A stretch of DNA of 26,312 nt from a bacterium (GCA_017633835.1 JAGBOP010000006.1:1-26312); one strand, 5' to 3'. Shown: positions 9,934 to 21,526, counted from the first letter of the stretch. Notes: generated from the letters alone by a model not told the origin. Translations and numbers: made by a program.

Positions 9934-9942
9934 TAGCAACTC

Positions 9943-11847
9943 CTAATATAGATTCAATAACCCTTGGTTTTTGGTATGAAAATAAGTAACGTATAATTTT
10001 GCACACTGATAAAGCAAAATAATGGTAATGATAGCAATAATGAAAACTGACAAAGCAATAAACCCATACGTCATGGGATAACTAACTGCTCTGGGAGTGT
10101 AACCAGGTTGGGCTCCAGTTTTCCCATAACCCATGGCATCAATGGTACTAAAGCATTGGTCCACAAACCAAATAATTCCTACAAATAATGCACAAATAAA
10201 TGCGGTAGCAATTGAATTACGTTCAATAATTAATTTATCTGCTTCATCTTCTTTTCTAATGGCATTAATTAATCCATTTAAGTGATCAGTAAATCGATAT
10301 TGCTCTTCTAATCGATTGACCACATATTTAATTGAATTAAGCCCAAATAAATTAGTCGTTAACGTATTTAACAAAATTCTAGTTGCATAGACAATTTTAC
10401 GGTACGAAAAATTTTTCTTACTGTATCCACTTTGGATTAGAAATAACGCAAAATTATCTAGGGCTAAATATTGACTATAAAACGATCCAAAATACGCCAT
10501 GCCTAACACGTAGAAATAAGTTAATTGCTTGCGAGACGCATCAACTAAACTATTATTAGTTGATAATAAAACTAAATGATTTAAATCATTATAACTAGCG
10601 AAGTGGTTATTACTGTAAAATAAAGCATTTTGGGCACTTTTAATATTTTCTTCAATAAATATTTCGTTATTAATCAAATCATTAATCATCTTATTAAATT
10701 CATTTAGGTTAATAAAGAATTTACTTTTATTACCCAGCATGAATTTATCAGCTTTTAATAACGTATTAATAATTAATGAAACATAAGGCAAGTTAACATC
10801 TGATTGGTAACTAATGTGCGAATGGTGATTAACAATTCAATAATTAGCAAAATCTTTAAATTGCATTTCATGAAAATAAAGTAAATGTACTAGTGAAATG
10901 CGTAAGTTGTTAAACATACATTCCCGTTTTTTAAAATTATTATAAGCAAGATCTTTTTTTGCTTGGTATTTAATGGGATGCAAATTATCAGCAAATAAAT
11001 AATTAAAAATTCATTGGTACCGATTATAAGCACTTAAATTTTTATTATTAATGAATGTAAATACAGTTTCATCATTAAACGTTTGGTTAATGATTAAATG
11101 GCGAATGATGTTTTGAATGTATAAACTCACCATGAAAGTATTAATAATGCCATAAAAATAATCATCAGTTTTTAAATAAGCATATTCATTTGACAGTTTA
11201 TCATCCACTAATTCAATTCAAATGTTTTTTAAAGTTTGATCAACTAAATTAAACATTTTTTTCGCATCTTTATAGATTGGATGTTGCTGACTAGCAGTAA
11301 CTGGATTAGCAAAAATGAGGTTAGCAAAATCTTGTCCTAACTCTGGAAAGTAATAAGTTTCAATAAAGTATTCAAATAAGCTATGTAAATAACTAGCGTT
11401 AATTAAGGAATTAAAAGTAGGATGATTAATTTTATTTAAGTGTAAAGTAATTCCTCCATTCACAATGTCTTGCTTAGGATCATAATAAAGATGAAAATCA
11501 GCACCATTAAAATATTTACTAATGGTGGTGTGTTCATTAAAGGTAATTAAATAAGAAAACACTTGGTTGCGATTTAAAAAATCAATGTGTTGGTATTGTT
11601 CTTGATAAATATACGGGGTGAGAATCAAATCAGTACTAGAAGAATTAAATTGGTTAAAATTATTAACAAATTGTTGTAAACAAGTAGTAAACTGGGATTT
11701 GAATAAGGTAAAGTTTAATTTATTATTGGGACTAATGCGGTGGTGATCAAAATAAAACGGAACAACTAAATCAGTATTAAGATACTGAACCGGAAAAGAA
11801 GCACTAATAATTTGTTCTTTGTTTGGTGAATTGCTTAGTTCTACCAT
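9943..11847 (-). CDS. Membrane-anchored paralogue 2 of a tandem family (unknown function)
   Basis: 634 residues, the shortest of the four, ending at a true TAG. The start ATG 11847 follows AAGGAAAATAAGCA. The family signature appears as ADFHLYYDPKQDIVNGGI near residue 120. LVLLSTNN then LTYFYVLGMAYFG occupy the middle-to-C-terminal part. NRLEEQYRF and KEDEADKLIIERNS form the charged pre-membrane stretch. Membrane helix 1 is at about 545-564, followed by a 30-residue loop with GYGKTGAQPGYTP, helix 2 at about 594-614 and a short tail. GYGKTG is not in a P-loop setting and lies outside or at the membrane, so it is not read as an ATP site. Gaps to the neighbouring genes are 15 and 9 bases, consistent with one operon. 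No function can be assigned. Confidence 0.8.
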
Positions 11848-11862
11848 TGCTTATTTTCCTTC

Positions 11863-13872
11863 TTATTTTGCTTTAACATATTGAACTTTACCCCCATAAC
11901 TATATCTAATCCGTTTATTTCTTGCGTCAATGTTCTTATACTGCGACCTTAAAACAACAAGATTGACAATAGTTCAAACAAGAATAATCATGTTAATGGT
12001 TGTAGTAAATGTTGTAAACCCAATGGTTCCTAAAATTCAGTTCCAAGGCACAATTGTTCATGAACAAGGTAGAATACTAAACACACAGGACAAGAAATCA
12101 ACGTATCCAATTAATAACGCAATAATGAAGGATAAAATAATGGAGGTCCGTTCACTTTGCCGTTTAAAGATTTCATCTTCTTGGGTAATTTGGTTTTGCA
12201 AATCCTTTAGTTCTTCCATTAAGTGCGTTTGGGTGTTTAAAGCAAAGACAATAGTTTTAATTTGTTTAATCCCAAAGAAATCATCATCCCAGTTAAATTT
12301 AATATCATCAATATCCCTAATTAATTGCCTAAAGTATACCACCTTGGATTTCTGGTTACTAATAATCAAGTAATTAGTATACGTTTGTAAATCCTTCATT
12401 TCCAACTCTTTGGTCACTGTATATAACAATCCCCAAATATAAAAATTAACCACCCGTTTTAATTGACTTAAGTAACTTGGATTTTCATCAGGGTTAACTT
12501 TATTGTGCAAAATAACAATGATTTCGTTATTAACAAAACAATCATAATCAAAGTTTTGCGTACACAACGTTCGTTTTAGTTGGACAATTTGTTCTTGGGC
12601 AAACCCATTAATTACATCCTCATTTAATAGTTTTCGTACTTGTTCAATGTTTAAAAAGTTAGCATTAATATCATTAATCCCGTATTCGCTACGGAATAAG
12701 ATCGCCATTAAATAAGAAGCTAAATATCTATTATGAACAATTTGATCAAAATCAAGTAAGAATAACTTGTTTTCACTATATAAATCAAACACTAGTTTTG
12801 GTTCACTTAATGAATAGTTATCAAACTTCTTTTGCAACACATCTAATGTTTTGGTAACTTTTAAATAGTTCGCAATTGACAAGAAGTCTTGGGTGTCATT
12901 CATGTTCACATTCTTAATGACATCTTCCTTCTTTTTCGCAAGATTAATTAATTTTTGTTCGTTCCCACTGGTAAAGTATTCATCTAATTCTTCAACAAGA
13001 TGCACCACAATCATTCATAAACTCATGACGCTAAAGAACAACGTGTTTTTATAATAATCAATTTCTTGATCATCAAATTCTGGTTTATACTTTAAGAACT
13101 TAGATTGAATTAATTTTTCCCAGTTTGATTTTAGCAGCACTAAATTTGGATCTTGCATGCTTAATTTCTTGATTTTATTAACATCAAGGTCAATTGCCTG
13201 GTTGCCTCTTAAATTCATTTTCTTCTTGTCAATGTTAAGTAGCAATTCCAAGTCATACGGATATAGTTGGTCACACACGAATGTATTAACTAAATTGGAT
13301 AGGTAGAAGTCTTCAAATGTATCATTGAAGTTATCGCTATCCTTATCTAATTTATTTAATACAATCCCCCCTACAATCCGGTTGGTGTCTTGTTGTAAAT
13401 AAAACATAATGGATAACTGGTCAACAAAACGATATAAATAACTATTTTTATTTACCTTGGACGTAAATGAGTACATTTTATTGGTGTGAATATTCCCTAA
13501 AATGTTGCTAGAAAAATCATTATTCTTATCATAAGATAAATAAAATGGTTCATCGTTTTGGCCATTTAAGTTCACAAATAAGGAATTATTTTTAGTGGTA
13601 GTTAAACTAGCAATCCGGTTAAAAACCTTATTGATAACTCGAATAACCGTTGATGATTTAGTAATTTGCTGGAATTCCTTCAAATTTTCTAAATCACCTT
13701 GCTTTAATTCATCACTTTCATCAAAGTGATAATCTTGCAGATCTAAATCAAAATTTTTACTGATATTATTGATGTAAAAGAAATAACAAGATTTAATGTT
13801 TTCATCCCGAATAATATCATGCTTTTTACTATTAAAATCTGCTTGCTTAGTTAGTTCATTATCATTATTCAT
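11863..13872 (-). CDS. Membrane-anchored paralogue 1 of a tandem family (unknown function)
   Basis: 669 residues and first gene of the operon. The ATG at 13872 has an excellent ribosome site (AAAGGAGGG); the longer frame from 13953 lacks one. The middle TGA at 13015-13017 is Trp, so what looks like two ORFs is one protein. The family signature reads SIMFYLQQDTNRIVGGIVLN near residue 165. IIVILHNKVNPDENP followed by VNFYIWG comes near 470. KDLQNQITQEDEIFKRQSER is the charged helical lead-in to membrane helix 1 (about 576-598). A short loop with two Cys and several Trp follows, then helix 2 (about 622-644), and a long basic tail. Highly charged and probably cytoplasmic for 570 residues. Divergent from the helicase gene. 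Confidence 0.82.
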
Positions 13873-14004
13873 TTTTTCCCTCCTTTTCTTTTCTATTTTT
13901 TGCGTTTTTATTTTATTAAATATTGCGATAAATAAACAAAAAAGCAAAAGCATAAAAAATTATAAAATTATATTTAGACATAACGAAAGAAAGTAGTTAA
14001 ATCT
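13873..14004. promoter_or_regulatory. Divergent promoter region between paralogue operon and helicase operon
   Basis: 132 bases separate two divergent starts. Two TATAAT hexamers read leftward (13964-13959 and 13972-13967), within an almost symmetric A/T tract around 13957-13973 that also offers TATAAA or TATATT rightward. I found no clear -35 in either direction. The leftward ribosome site GGAGG lies at about 13878-13882. Shared control of both operons is possible because the -10 candidates overlap. Confidence 0.5.
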
Positions 14005-17000
14005 ATGGAAAAAACAATTATTGAAAAAAAGTCAGAAAATTTACTGCAAGCAAATACAAAAGGGGGCTGCATTCGGTTATTATCAACTAAGCACCGCTGC
14101 TTTTATGATTTGTATAGTGTATATAGCCAACAAGACATCGTTTCATTGTTCAACAATGCCCCAAATTCTTTCTTACCAATTCCTAAACAAATTGATATTC
14201 GCGAACTAAAAGATGAAATTAGTAAGTTAGTTGATCGTATGAGTAATAATAAGGATAGTATTTATGGTACGATTACTAAAATTAATCAATTACTTACTAA
14301 CTATCATGATAAAAACGATAAGAAGAGTTTTTATTGACCTGCTTTCCATATCAATAATACTGATGTCTTAACTAATGAAAATGAAGTTTTAAATAAAACT
14401 CCTGAAATCTCTAGTTTAAGTGATTCCCAACAAAATATCCAACTAAATGATGGAGAAAATGCTAATTTCGAAGAAATTAAGAAAGCATTAAACCTTGCAA
14501 TTAAAAACGAATTAGCAAAAATTAATCAAGATTTACAAGCTGATTTCCAAGGGATTAATAGGAAATATAAAAGTTTATATAACAAACAAGGGATTAAAAC
14601 TTTATTTATTGCCCGTTATTTTTTATATGTAAATTTTGAAGACAATAAAAGTGTCCGTGCTCCCTTAATCTTTTTACCAGTTGAATTTAATTTTGATGAA
14701 CATAAAATTGTAAGTCAAAGTCCTGACACTCAACAAAGTAATAATAAATGGATTGTTAATGAAAAGTTATTAATCTATTTAGCAAGATTAAAAGGTTTGA
14801 ATGCTAATCTTGATCCTAATAAATATCAAACATTAGATGACATTATTAAAGAATTAAATCGTTTAATTGGTGAAGATATTAAATTAGAACAAGAACCGCA
14901 TGATTTTGATGACCTAACAATGCAGGAATTTAATAAATATGTCTCAGATATTACCAAGCCAACCATTAAAGATGAATGCGTGTTAGGAATTTACGACATT
15001 AATGACGCCATCCTTTACCGGCAAATTAATGAATTACAAAAAGAAGCGCCTAATTACGATCCATTTAGTGTAGGAGACCAAGACTTCTTACCACGTAAAT
15101 ATTTCATTGAACAAGAAACCAATGGCCCATCAATTTTTATTGCTGATGAAAAAGTTGATATTTATCAACGTTATGCCATTAGATCAGCACTACACCAAAA
15201 CACCGTTATCTTTGGTCCCCCAGGGACAGGTAAATCCCAAGTCATTGCTAACTTATTATTAAATATCTTGATTGAAGGTAAAAGTGCTTTATTAGTTAGT
15301 GAAAAGATGGTTGCTATTCACGTCATCTTAAAAAGATTACCTAATTTAACTCCATTCTTTTTACCAATCACTGATTATGATAATAGTGATGAATTCTATA
15401 AAACCTTCAAAGTTTTGAAAGATACCTTAGGTAATGAATGAAGTCACCCTACTTATAAAAATAATCAATTAAATATTGATAAACAAGAAGCTGATAAATT
15501 GCTAAACCAATTAAAAGCAAAGCAATTTGATGTCAAATTAAAAAGGAAATGACACGAATATAGTGCTTTATTCAGCAACCAAGATATTCGGGACATTAAC
15601 TTTGCCCATTATCAAGACATCAAAAATCAACTTAAAGATAAAGTTGATGTTTTGAAAGACAATACAGCAACAGTTGATTACTTCATCAAGAACGTTGAAC
15701 CAAAATTAGAAGCAAATAACATTAAACCAAGTGATTTCTTTGCTCACTATAAAGAATTTTTTGATAAAGTTCATGAAGAAATTAATAAGTATCAACAAGA
15801 TGCAATGCACGTGCAAGAAGTATTAAAAGTCTTTCCGAAGTTGCTTGATTTAAATGATGTTAGTCAAAAAGAACACATTGCTAATAACATTAAGAAATTA
15901 CTAGATGAAAACGAAATCAAGCAAGAAGAACTAAATTACTTAGTTGCAAACTTAGATGAACTTTATGAACCAGTCAAAAAATTAGCTGAATTCCATTCCT
16001 ATTTAGGAAAAGAATTATGAGATAAATCATTTAGTGAAGTTGATGAATTTCAAAAACACATTGAAGATGTTAGTGATAATGCTAATCAAGCATATAAGTT
16101 TGATTTATTTTTAGCTGGCGATGAATATCTTAAGGATTTACCATTACTAAAGAAAATAAAGTACAAAAATAAATCAATTCCACAAAAAGCAAAAGATTAT
16201 TTTGACTTCGTTCATTCTAATATGAAAATCTTAAATGGGCAAGACCAATTAAGAAATATTGCAGTTCATTTCAATATTTTGTTAGATCCAAATGCCTTTT
16301 ATTATTACATTCCAGCGTTAGATGATCCATTATTTAGGCAATACTTTGACCAAAAATTATACTTCCTTGACTTCAAATACTTTAAGTTCTTTTTAGCAGG
16401 AGACTTTAACTTTGATCAATGCATCTTATATTCCGAAATTAAAAATGTTGATGAACTAATTAAGAAAAATAATGTCAACCTTAATAATCATGAAACATTA
16501 CAAGATTTAATTAATGCCCAAACTGATGAATATGTTACTTTAAGTAAAGATACGTTAAATCTTGTTTATAAGTACTTAATTTTAAAGTTAAAGATTAAAC
16601 TTGCTTCATTAGAAGATGACGAAAAGAAAAAGATTGTGGAAATTTTAGGTTCTTATGAATTAAAAAAACGCCCCCAAATCTTTAAGTTCATTGATACAAA
16701 TCGTAAATGCTTACAAGACATATTTTCTATTTGATTAGGCAACCCTGAAAGCATTGCTACTTATATTCCGTTAAAACCAGGTATTTATGATTATGGTATT
16801 TTTGATGAAGCTAGTCAAATCTTATTAGAAAAGATTTACCCCATTGTTTATCGAACCAAGATTAAAGTGGTAGCAGGAGATGATAAGCAATTACAACCAT
16901 CAACTTACTTCATGTCCATTGAAGATATTGATGCTGATGAAGCTTATACAGCATCCGATAACTTCTCAGATATTGCTGGTTCATTGCTAGAAAAAGCAAT

Positions 17001-17994
17001 TTCCTTATCTTGAAATGAATTTAGTTTGATTAACCACTACCGTAGTGATAATGCTCAATTAATTGACTTTAGTAATAAATATTTCTATGATAATAAACTT
17101 GAATTTGCTTCTTACAACCATGAAATTGGTAAGAACGCAATTAAAGTTTATGACGTGTTAGATGGACAATTTAGAGATGACAGTACCAACATTGAAAATG
17201 CCCAAAAAGATGTGGAAGTAATGGTTGCTAACCTTGACAAATATGACAGCATGATTGTTATTACTGCAAACGTTAAGCAAATGGATAAGGTAATGTCATT
17301 CATTAGTAGTGATAGCATTCTAAGTGAACATCTTGGCAAAAAGATTAATGTTTCTAACTTGGAAAATATTCAAGGAGAAGAAGCAGATTTAGTAGTTTTT
17401 GATACTACTTACGGCAAGAATGCAGACGATAAATTTACTGAAAACTTTGGTCCTATTCGGACCCATAACGGTAAATACCGCATTAACGTCGCAGTAACTA
17501 GAGCCAAAAAAGAAATTGATGTGGTATCTTCTTTTGCTCCAACTGACATTAAGAATGCCAGTCAAAATGAAGGCATTGAAATCTTCAAAGCTTATTTACA
17601 ATATGCCAATGATTGCAGTAATCGCAAATCACTATCGGATATGTATGCGCTAAATGAAGAAAATAATAATTCCCAAACTGAATTTAACAAACGGATTTTC
17701 CCTAAACTTGAAGCAGTTAAAGAAGCAAACATGTTAATTAGCAACTTTAATATTGGATCTAAAAACGTTGACTTTGCCTTCATGAATAGTGAATATAATG
17801 CCATTAATTTAATTGTGTTAGTTGATAGTTTAAATGATTTTAAAGATGAAACTAAATGGTTAGAAAAAGTTGATTTCCAACGTTTCCTTGAATCAAGGGG
17901 ATATAAAGTTTATCGCATTAACGAATTTGAATGGTTCACCAAATCCAATTTAATTATTGAAGAAATTACTAATAGTTTAAAAACAAATAATTAA
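14005..17994 (+). CDS. SF1 (Upf1/Dna2-like) helicase with degenerate nuclease-like C-terminus
   Basis: 1329 residues read through five TGA-Trp codons. The helicase motifs are complete and in order: Walker A GPPGTGKSQ (404-412), DEAS (934-937), GDDKQLQPS (958-966), NHYRS (1009-1013), NIQGEEADLVVFD (about 1121-1133) and RINVAVTRAKKE (1159-1170). A long Lys/Glu-rich, probably coiled-coil insertion of about 450 residues lies between motifs I and II. The last 90 residues (DFAF at 1256, NLIVLVDS, RGYKVYRINEFEWF at 1298-1311) resemble the MTES/DUF559-type PD-(D/E)XK domain often fused to such helicases, but the usual acidic residue of the IE-x-D core appears replaced by Leu 1272. Likely an ATP-driven nucleic-acid translocase or unwinder. 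It heads a four-gene operon. Confidence 0.88.
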
Positions 17995-18006
17995 TTTATT
18001 TTTTAA

Positions 18007-19551
18007 ATGAGTAAAGTTGTATTAATTTCCAATAAAACTTACGGCCATCTGCAACATATCAATCAAGACTATTGTCATGATAACGGTACGGTATTTAGCA
18101 GTGACCGTTTGTTTTATATCCTTAATCAAAGTTTTGATTATCGCTTACGATTAAAAAATCCGTTGTTAGCATGGTGAATTAAGTTTTGGTATTACACGAC
18201 CGATTACAAGAAGAACCAAAGCTTAAGTAATAAGCGATATAGCGTTTTACAAATCATTGAAAAGTTAATTTATCTTGGGTGCATTATTGGTTTAATTTTA
18301 GCGTTAATCTTTGGATTAGCTATTCCAATTATTACTAGTACCACTAAATCATTATTATTAATTAGAGGGGAAGCCCAAGGTGCTATTTATGCTAATAACC
18401 AACTCATTGGGTATGTCTTTACTAACTCCGAGGCAGCGGGAATTTTAAAATTAATTGGAACTGACTCATCATATTATACCCAACCAGCTATTGCTAACAT
18501 GTTGCACCAATTAAACTTAACACCAGCGGATGTTGACAAAATGATTTTTAAAGTTGGTAGTACCTTTATGATTGTGCAATTAACTAGTCAAATGCAAGAA
18601 TTATTGCATGCATTCTTTGTTGCTAACCAAAATCAAATTGGGGGATTAGATATCTCAAAGTTATTAACTAGTGATTTAATTCTTAATACTGATCAAGCTG
18701 GGCAAGCCATTTTAGTACCGAAGATTTGAATTTCTTATTTTGATGCTTCTGATGTCATTGTACCAATTGTTTTTACCATTATTTTCATAGCAGTTATTTC
18801 GGCATATGATTATCGGAAAAAGAAAATCATGCCGAAAGTTAATAGTATGAGTATTCAAGACTATTTAATTTTGAAATTAAATTTAGTAAAAAAGTTTAAC
18901 CAAATTCTTAATAAAAACATTCCAATGTTAAAAGGAATTAGTCAATTAAATCACCAATTTGTATTTAACATGGAAAATGTTGGTAATAGTCAAATTTACT
19001 TTAATTTAAGATTATTAAATTATACTTACAGCATTTTTAGTGATTTAAATTGCATCATGGTTTTAATGAACCAAGATGATAATGCGATTAAAGAATTAAT
19101 GAAAATAATTGCTCAAGATTTCAGTCAAAATCTTGCAATTACGATTGTGAATAGTGAAGATACTAGTTTATTAAAAGCAAAGAATGCTTTAGGCTTTTTA
19201 TTTAACAGTAAACAATTCAAAGAATTAACTACTGATGCCATTAGTTTAAATTTAACGATAAAACAAGCACCAGAAAGTAATGCCAAAGCATTTTATAAAA
19301 GTAGTGTACAAGCAATTTATGACCATAAATTAACCGAAATTGATTTACAAATGCAACAAAAATTAAACTATGCAGTTTTTACTTATCGCAATAGTTTAAG
19401 TGATATAAATAAGCAAGCGATTTTGCAAGATATCATCAATCAATATCAACAACAAAAAAAGGATTTAATGCAAAAATACCAAGATGCATTAAATGACTTA
19501 ATGCAAAATCAAATTAATGATGAAACAAATGATAAAAAGAAGGATGAATAA
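18007..19551 (+). CDS. Two-helix membrane protein (hypothetical)
   Basis: 514 residues, starting 12 bases after the helicase stop. I do not recognise it. Residues 1-85 are soluble and basic. A membrane helix lies at about 88-112 (LIYLGCIIGLILALIFGLAI) and a second at about 249-267. Between them is a roughly 135-residue segment, probably outside the cell. The C-terminal 245 residues are cytoplasmic and end in a Gln/Lys/Asp-rich coiled-coil-like tail (about 435-514, IINQYQQQKKDLMQKYQDAL). TGA codons at two places encode Trp, including Trp 241. No clear Shine-Dalgarno; the ATG follows TTTATTTTTTAA. Its stop is two bases before tsaD. Its conserved partner may be the helicase, but it could also be an unrelated mollicute-specific membrane protein. 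Confidence 0.75.
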
Positions 19552-19553
19552 CA

Positions 19554-20525
19554 ATGGAAAATAAAAAACACGTTGTTTTAGGAATTGAAAGTAGTTGTGA
19601 TGAAGCTGCCATTGGCATTGTAAGCGAAGGAAAGGTTTTATACCAAGATTTATATAGTAGTGCCAAAGTGCAAGCTCAATTTGGAGGAGTTATTCCAGAA
19701 ATTGCTAGCAGATTGCATGAAGAAAACATGCAAAAAATGTTAGCAAAATTAGTGAAAGATTTTGATGTTTCAAAAATCACCGATATTGTTTATACTGCCA
19801 GACCGGGTTTAATTGGTGGTTTACACGTTGCTAATACTTTTGCTAAAACATTAGGTTGACAATGAGGATTACACCCAATTGGAGTAAGTCACATTGGTGG
19901 GCACATCTTTAGTGCAGCTATTAACCAAAAGGATGTAAAGTATCCTTTTTTAGCACTAGTAGTATCTGGCAAAACTTCCTCCATCTTTAAAGTAAGTAGT
20001 GCAAGTAACATTACGCAATTAGTATGCACAACTGATGATGCTGCTGGGGAATGCTTAGATAAAATTGGTCGCAGATTAGGCATTGATTATCCAGCCGGAA
20101 AAACCATTGATGAAACGTACCGGGATGATTTAGCAATTGTACCACTAATTGAACACAGTGGAAAGAATGAAAACTTTAGTTTTTCTGGTTTTAAAACTCA
20201 TGTGCTTACTTTAATTAATAATAATAGCAATCATCATAAATATACTAAGGAACAAATTGCTGCTAGTGCCATGAAATGAATCACGGAAGAAATGGTAAGA
20301 AAATTGCACTATTGAGCAACCATTTACCACATTCATAATGTTTTTGTCGGGGGTGGAGTTAGTGCTTCGCAAACTTTAAAACATGCATTAGAAAAAGAAT
20401 CATGGATTAGATCATTACACATGACGGATTTAAAGTATACGGGTGATAACGGAGTAATGATGGCATACTACGGAGAAAAATACTTACAAGATAATGACGA
20501 ACGACCTTGTGAACAATCAATCTAA
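19554..20525 (+). CDS. tsaD: tRNA N6-adenosine threonylcarbamoyltransferase TsaD
   Basis: 323 residues. TsaD transfers the threonylcarbamoyl group from threonylcarbamoyl-AMP to A37 of ANN-reading tRNAs, working with TsaB and sometimes TsaE in the cytoplasm. LGIESSCDEAAIGIV is the signature start, HIGGH (113-117) supplies the two metal-binding His, DDAAGECLDKIGRRLG (161-176) is the nucleotide region, and FSFSGFKT and YTGDNGVMMA (Asp 298) are conserved. Three or more Trp residues are TGA. Oddly, the usual SGGHT loop reads SGKTS (138-142), losing a residue and the His. The stop overlaps the next gene by 32 bases. In Mycoplasma genitalium the homologue (MG046) also lies next to metK. Confidence 0.95.
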
Positions 20526-21477
20526 TAAACAATTAGATGTGTTATTAAAATTAAAAATTAATCATACTAAAGTAAAAGAAGTTAGTAAACTAAAGGGAAG
20601 CGGGGATCTTAAATTCCATATCATTTGTGATGACAACAGTGAATATTTGCTAAGAGCATTTGCTATTGATGAATACTTTAAACATGTTGGTAAAGAAGAA
20701 TATAACTATTTAAAGCAATATCAATTACTAAAGTGATTGCATCAATTTACGAATAATGTTCCAGTTGCCTTTAAACCATTTAAATTGAATTCTTTAAATT
20801 GATATTGCTTATTGTTAGAATGAAAACCAGGCGCTAGTTTAAACCAAGTTATTTTAATAAATTGGGATGAAATTGAATATTTAGCTGACCAAATTCAAGT
20901 CTTAGTGCAATTAGTACACCAATATCAATTAAAAAATGCCAATTTATATTTCCATAAGCATCATTTCATTAATGATCGTAAAGCAAGATTATTTAATTTA
21001 ATTGGAAGATATTACTTGCAAATAAATTCTGATGCAAATAAAAAACATTTATTTTATTTATTAGTTCATCATTTAAAAAAACATTGATCAAGTTTATGTT
21101 TTAGTAAATATGCGATGAACCATGGTGATCTTAATTTCTTAAATTTACTCTATGACTTAGATAGTGAAGAAGTAAATTTAATTGACTTCAACCGCTGTGG
21201 GATTGAACCAAATTATCAGGATTTAGTTAAACTATACTTTTTTACTTTCAAAAAAGCACCGCGATTAGTTAAACAAGTATTAACTAAATTTATCCATAAT
21301 TTACACGAATGAAAAACCTTTAAAGGGTTGGTAATTTTATTTTGCTTAACTTCTTGACAATGAGCATTTGCTCATCAATCAACACCAGATACATTAGAAT
21401 TCTTTACCAAACAAATCAGTGATATTGTTAAGGACTATAAAGAATTTAAATTACTAGTTCCAAGCACAATGCGATAA
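20494..21477 (+). CDS. Aminoglycoside phosphotransferase / choline kinase-fold protein
   Basis: 327 residues read through several TGA-Trp codons. The catalytic signature NHGDLNFLNLLYD (209-221; Asp 212 as base, Asn 214 for metal) and the following NLIDFNRCG (228-236; Asp 231 for metal) place it in the protein-kinase-like APH/choline kinase fold, which phosphorylates small hydroxyl substrates with ATP. YLLRAF (about 52) could hold part of the ATP-binding region, with Arg where a Lys is common. The start at 20494 lies inside tsaD. Choline, ethanolamine, a ketosamine or another sugar are all possible substrates. Last gene of the helicase operon, followed directly by a strong terminator. I found no close resemblance to drug-resistance enzymes. 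Confidence 0.8.
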
Positions 21478-21508
21478 AAAAAGATGGAATTTTTCGTTCC
21501 ATCTTTTT
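21478..21508. terminator. Bidirectional terminator between the helicase operon and metK
   Basis: AAAAAGATGGAA (21478-21489) pairs perfectly with TTCCATCTTTTT (21497-21508) around a seven-base loop. With A and T tracts on the two sides it can stop transcription from the kinase gene on plus and from metK on minus. Confidence 0.9.
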
Positions 21509-21526
21509 CTTATGTCATCAATTAAA

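Noticed and set aside
10380..10480. ATP-binding P-loop in the paralogue at 9943-11847 (GYGKTG)
   Set aside because: GYGKTG lies in the loop between two membrane helices, without a preceding strand or a Walker B, and its actual position is near 10110-10130; it is not conserved in the other three copies.
11863..13953. Two separate genes meeting at 13014/13015, and a start at 13953
   Set aside because: The codon between them is TGA in the same frame, so it is Trp. The start with a real ribosome site is 13872, so the frame upstream of it is probably untranslated.
3204..20525. Many apparently truncated neighbouring ORFs, looking like pseudogenes or frameshifts
   Set aside because: All breaks are TGA codons in the same frame and read as Trp under translation table 4; joined frames give intact proteins with conserved motifs.
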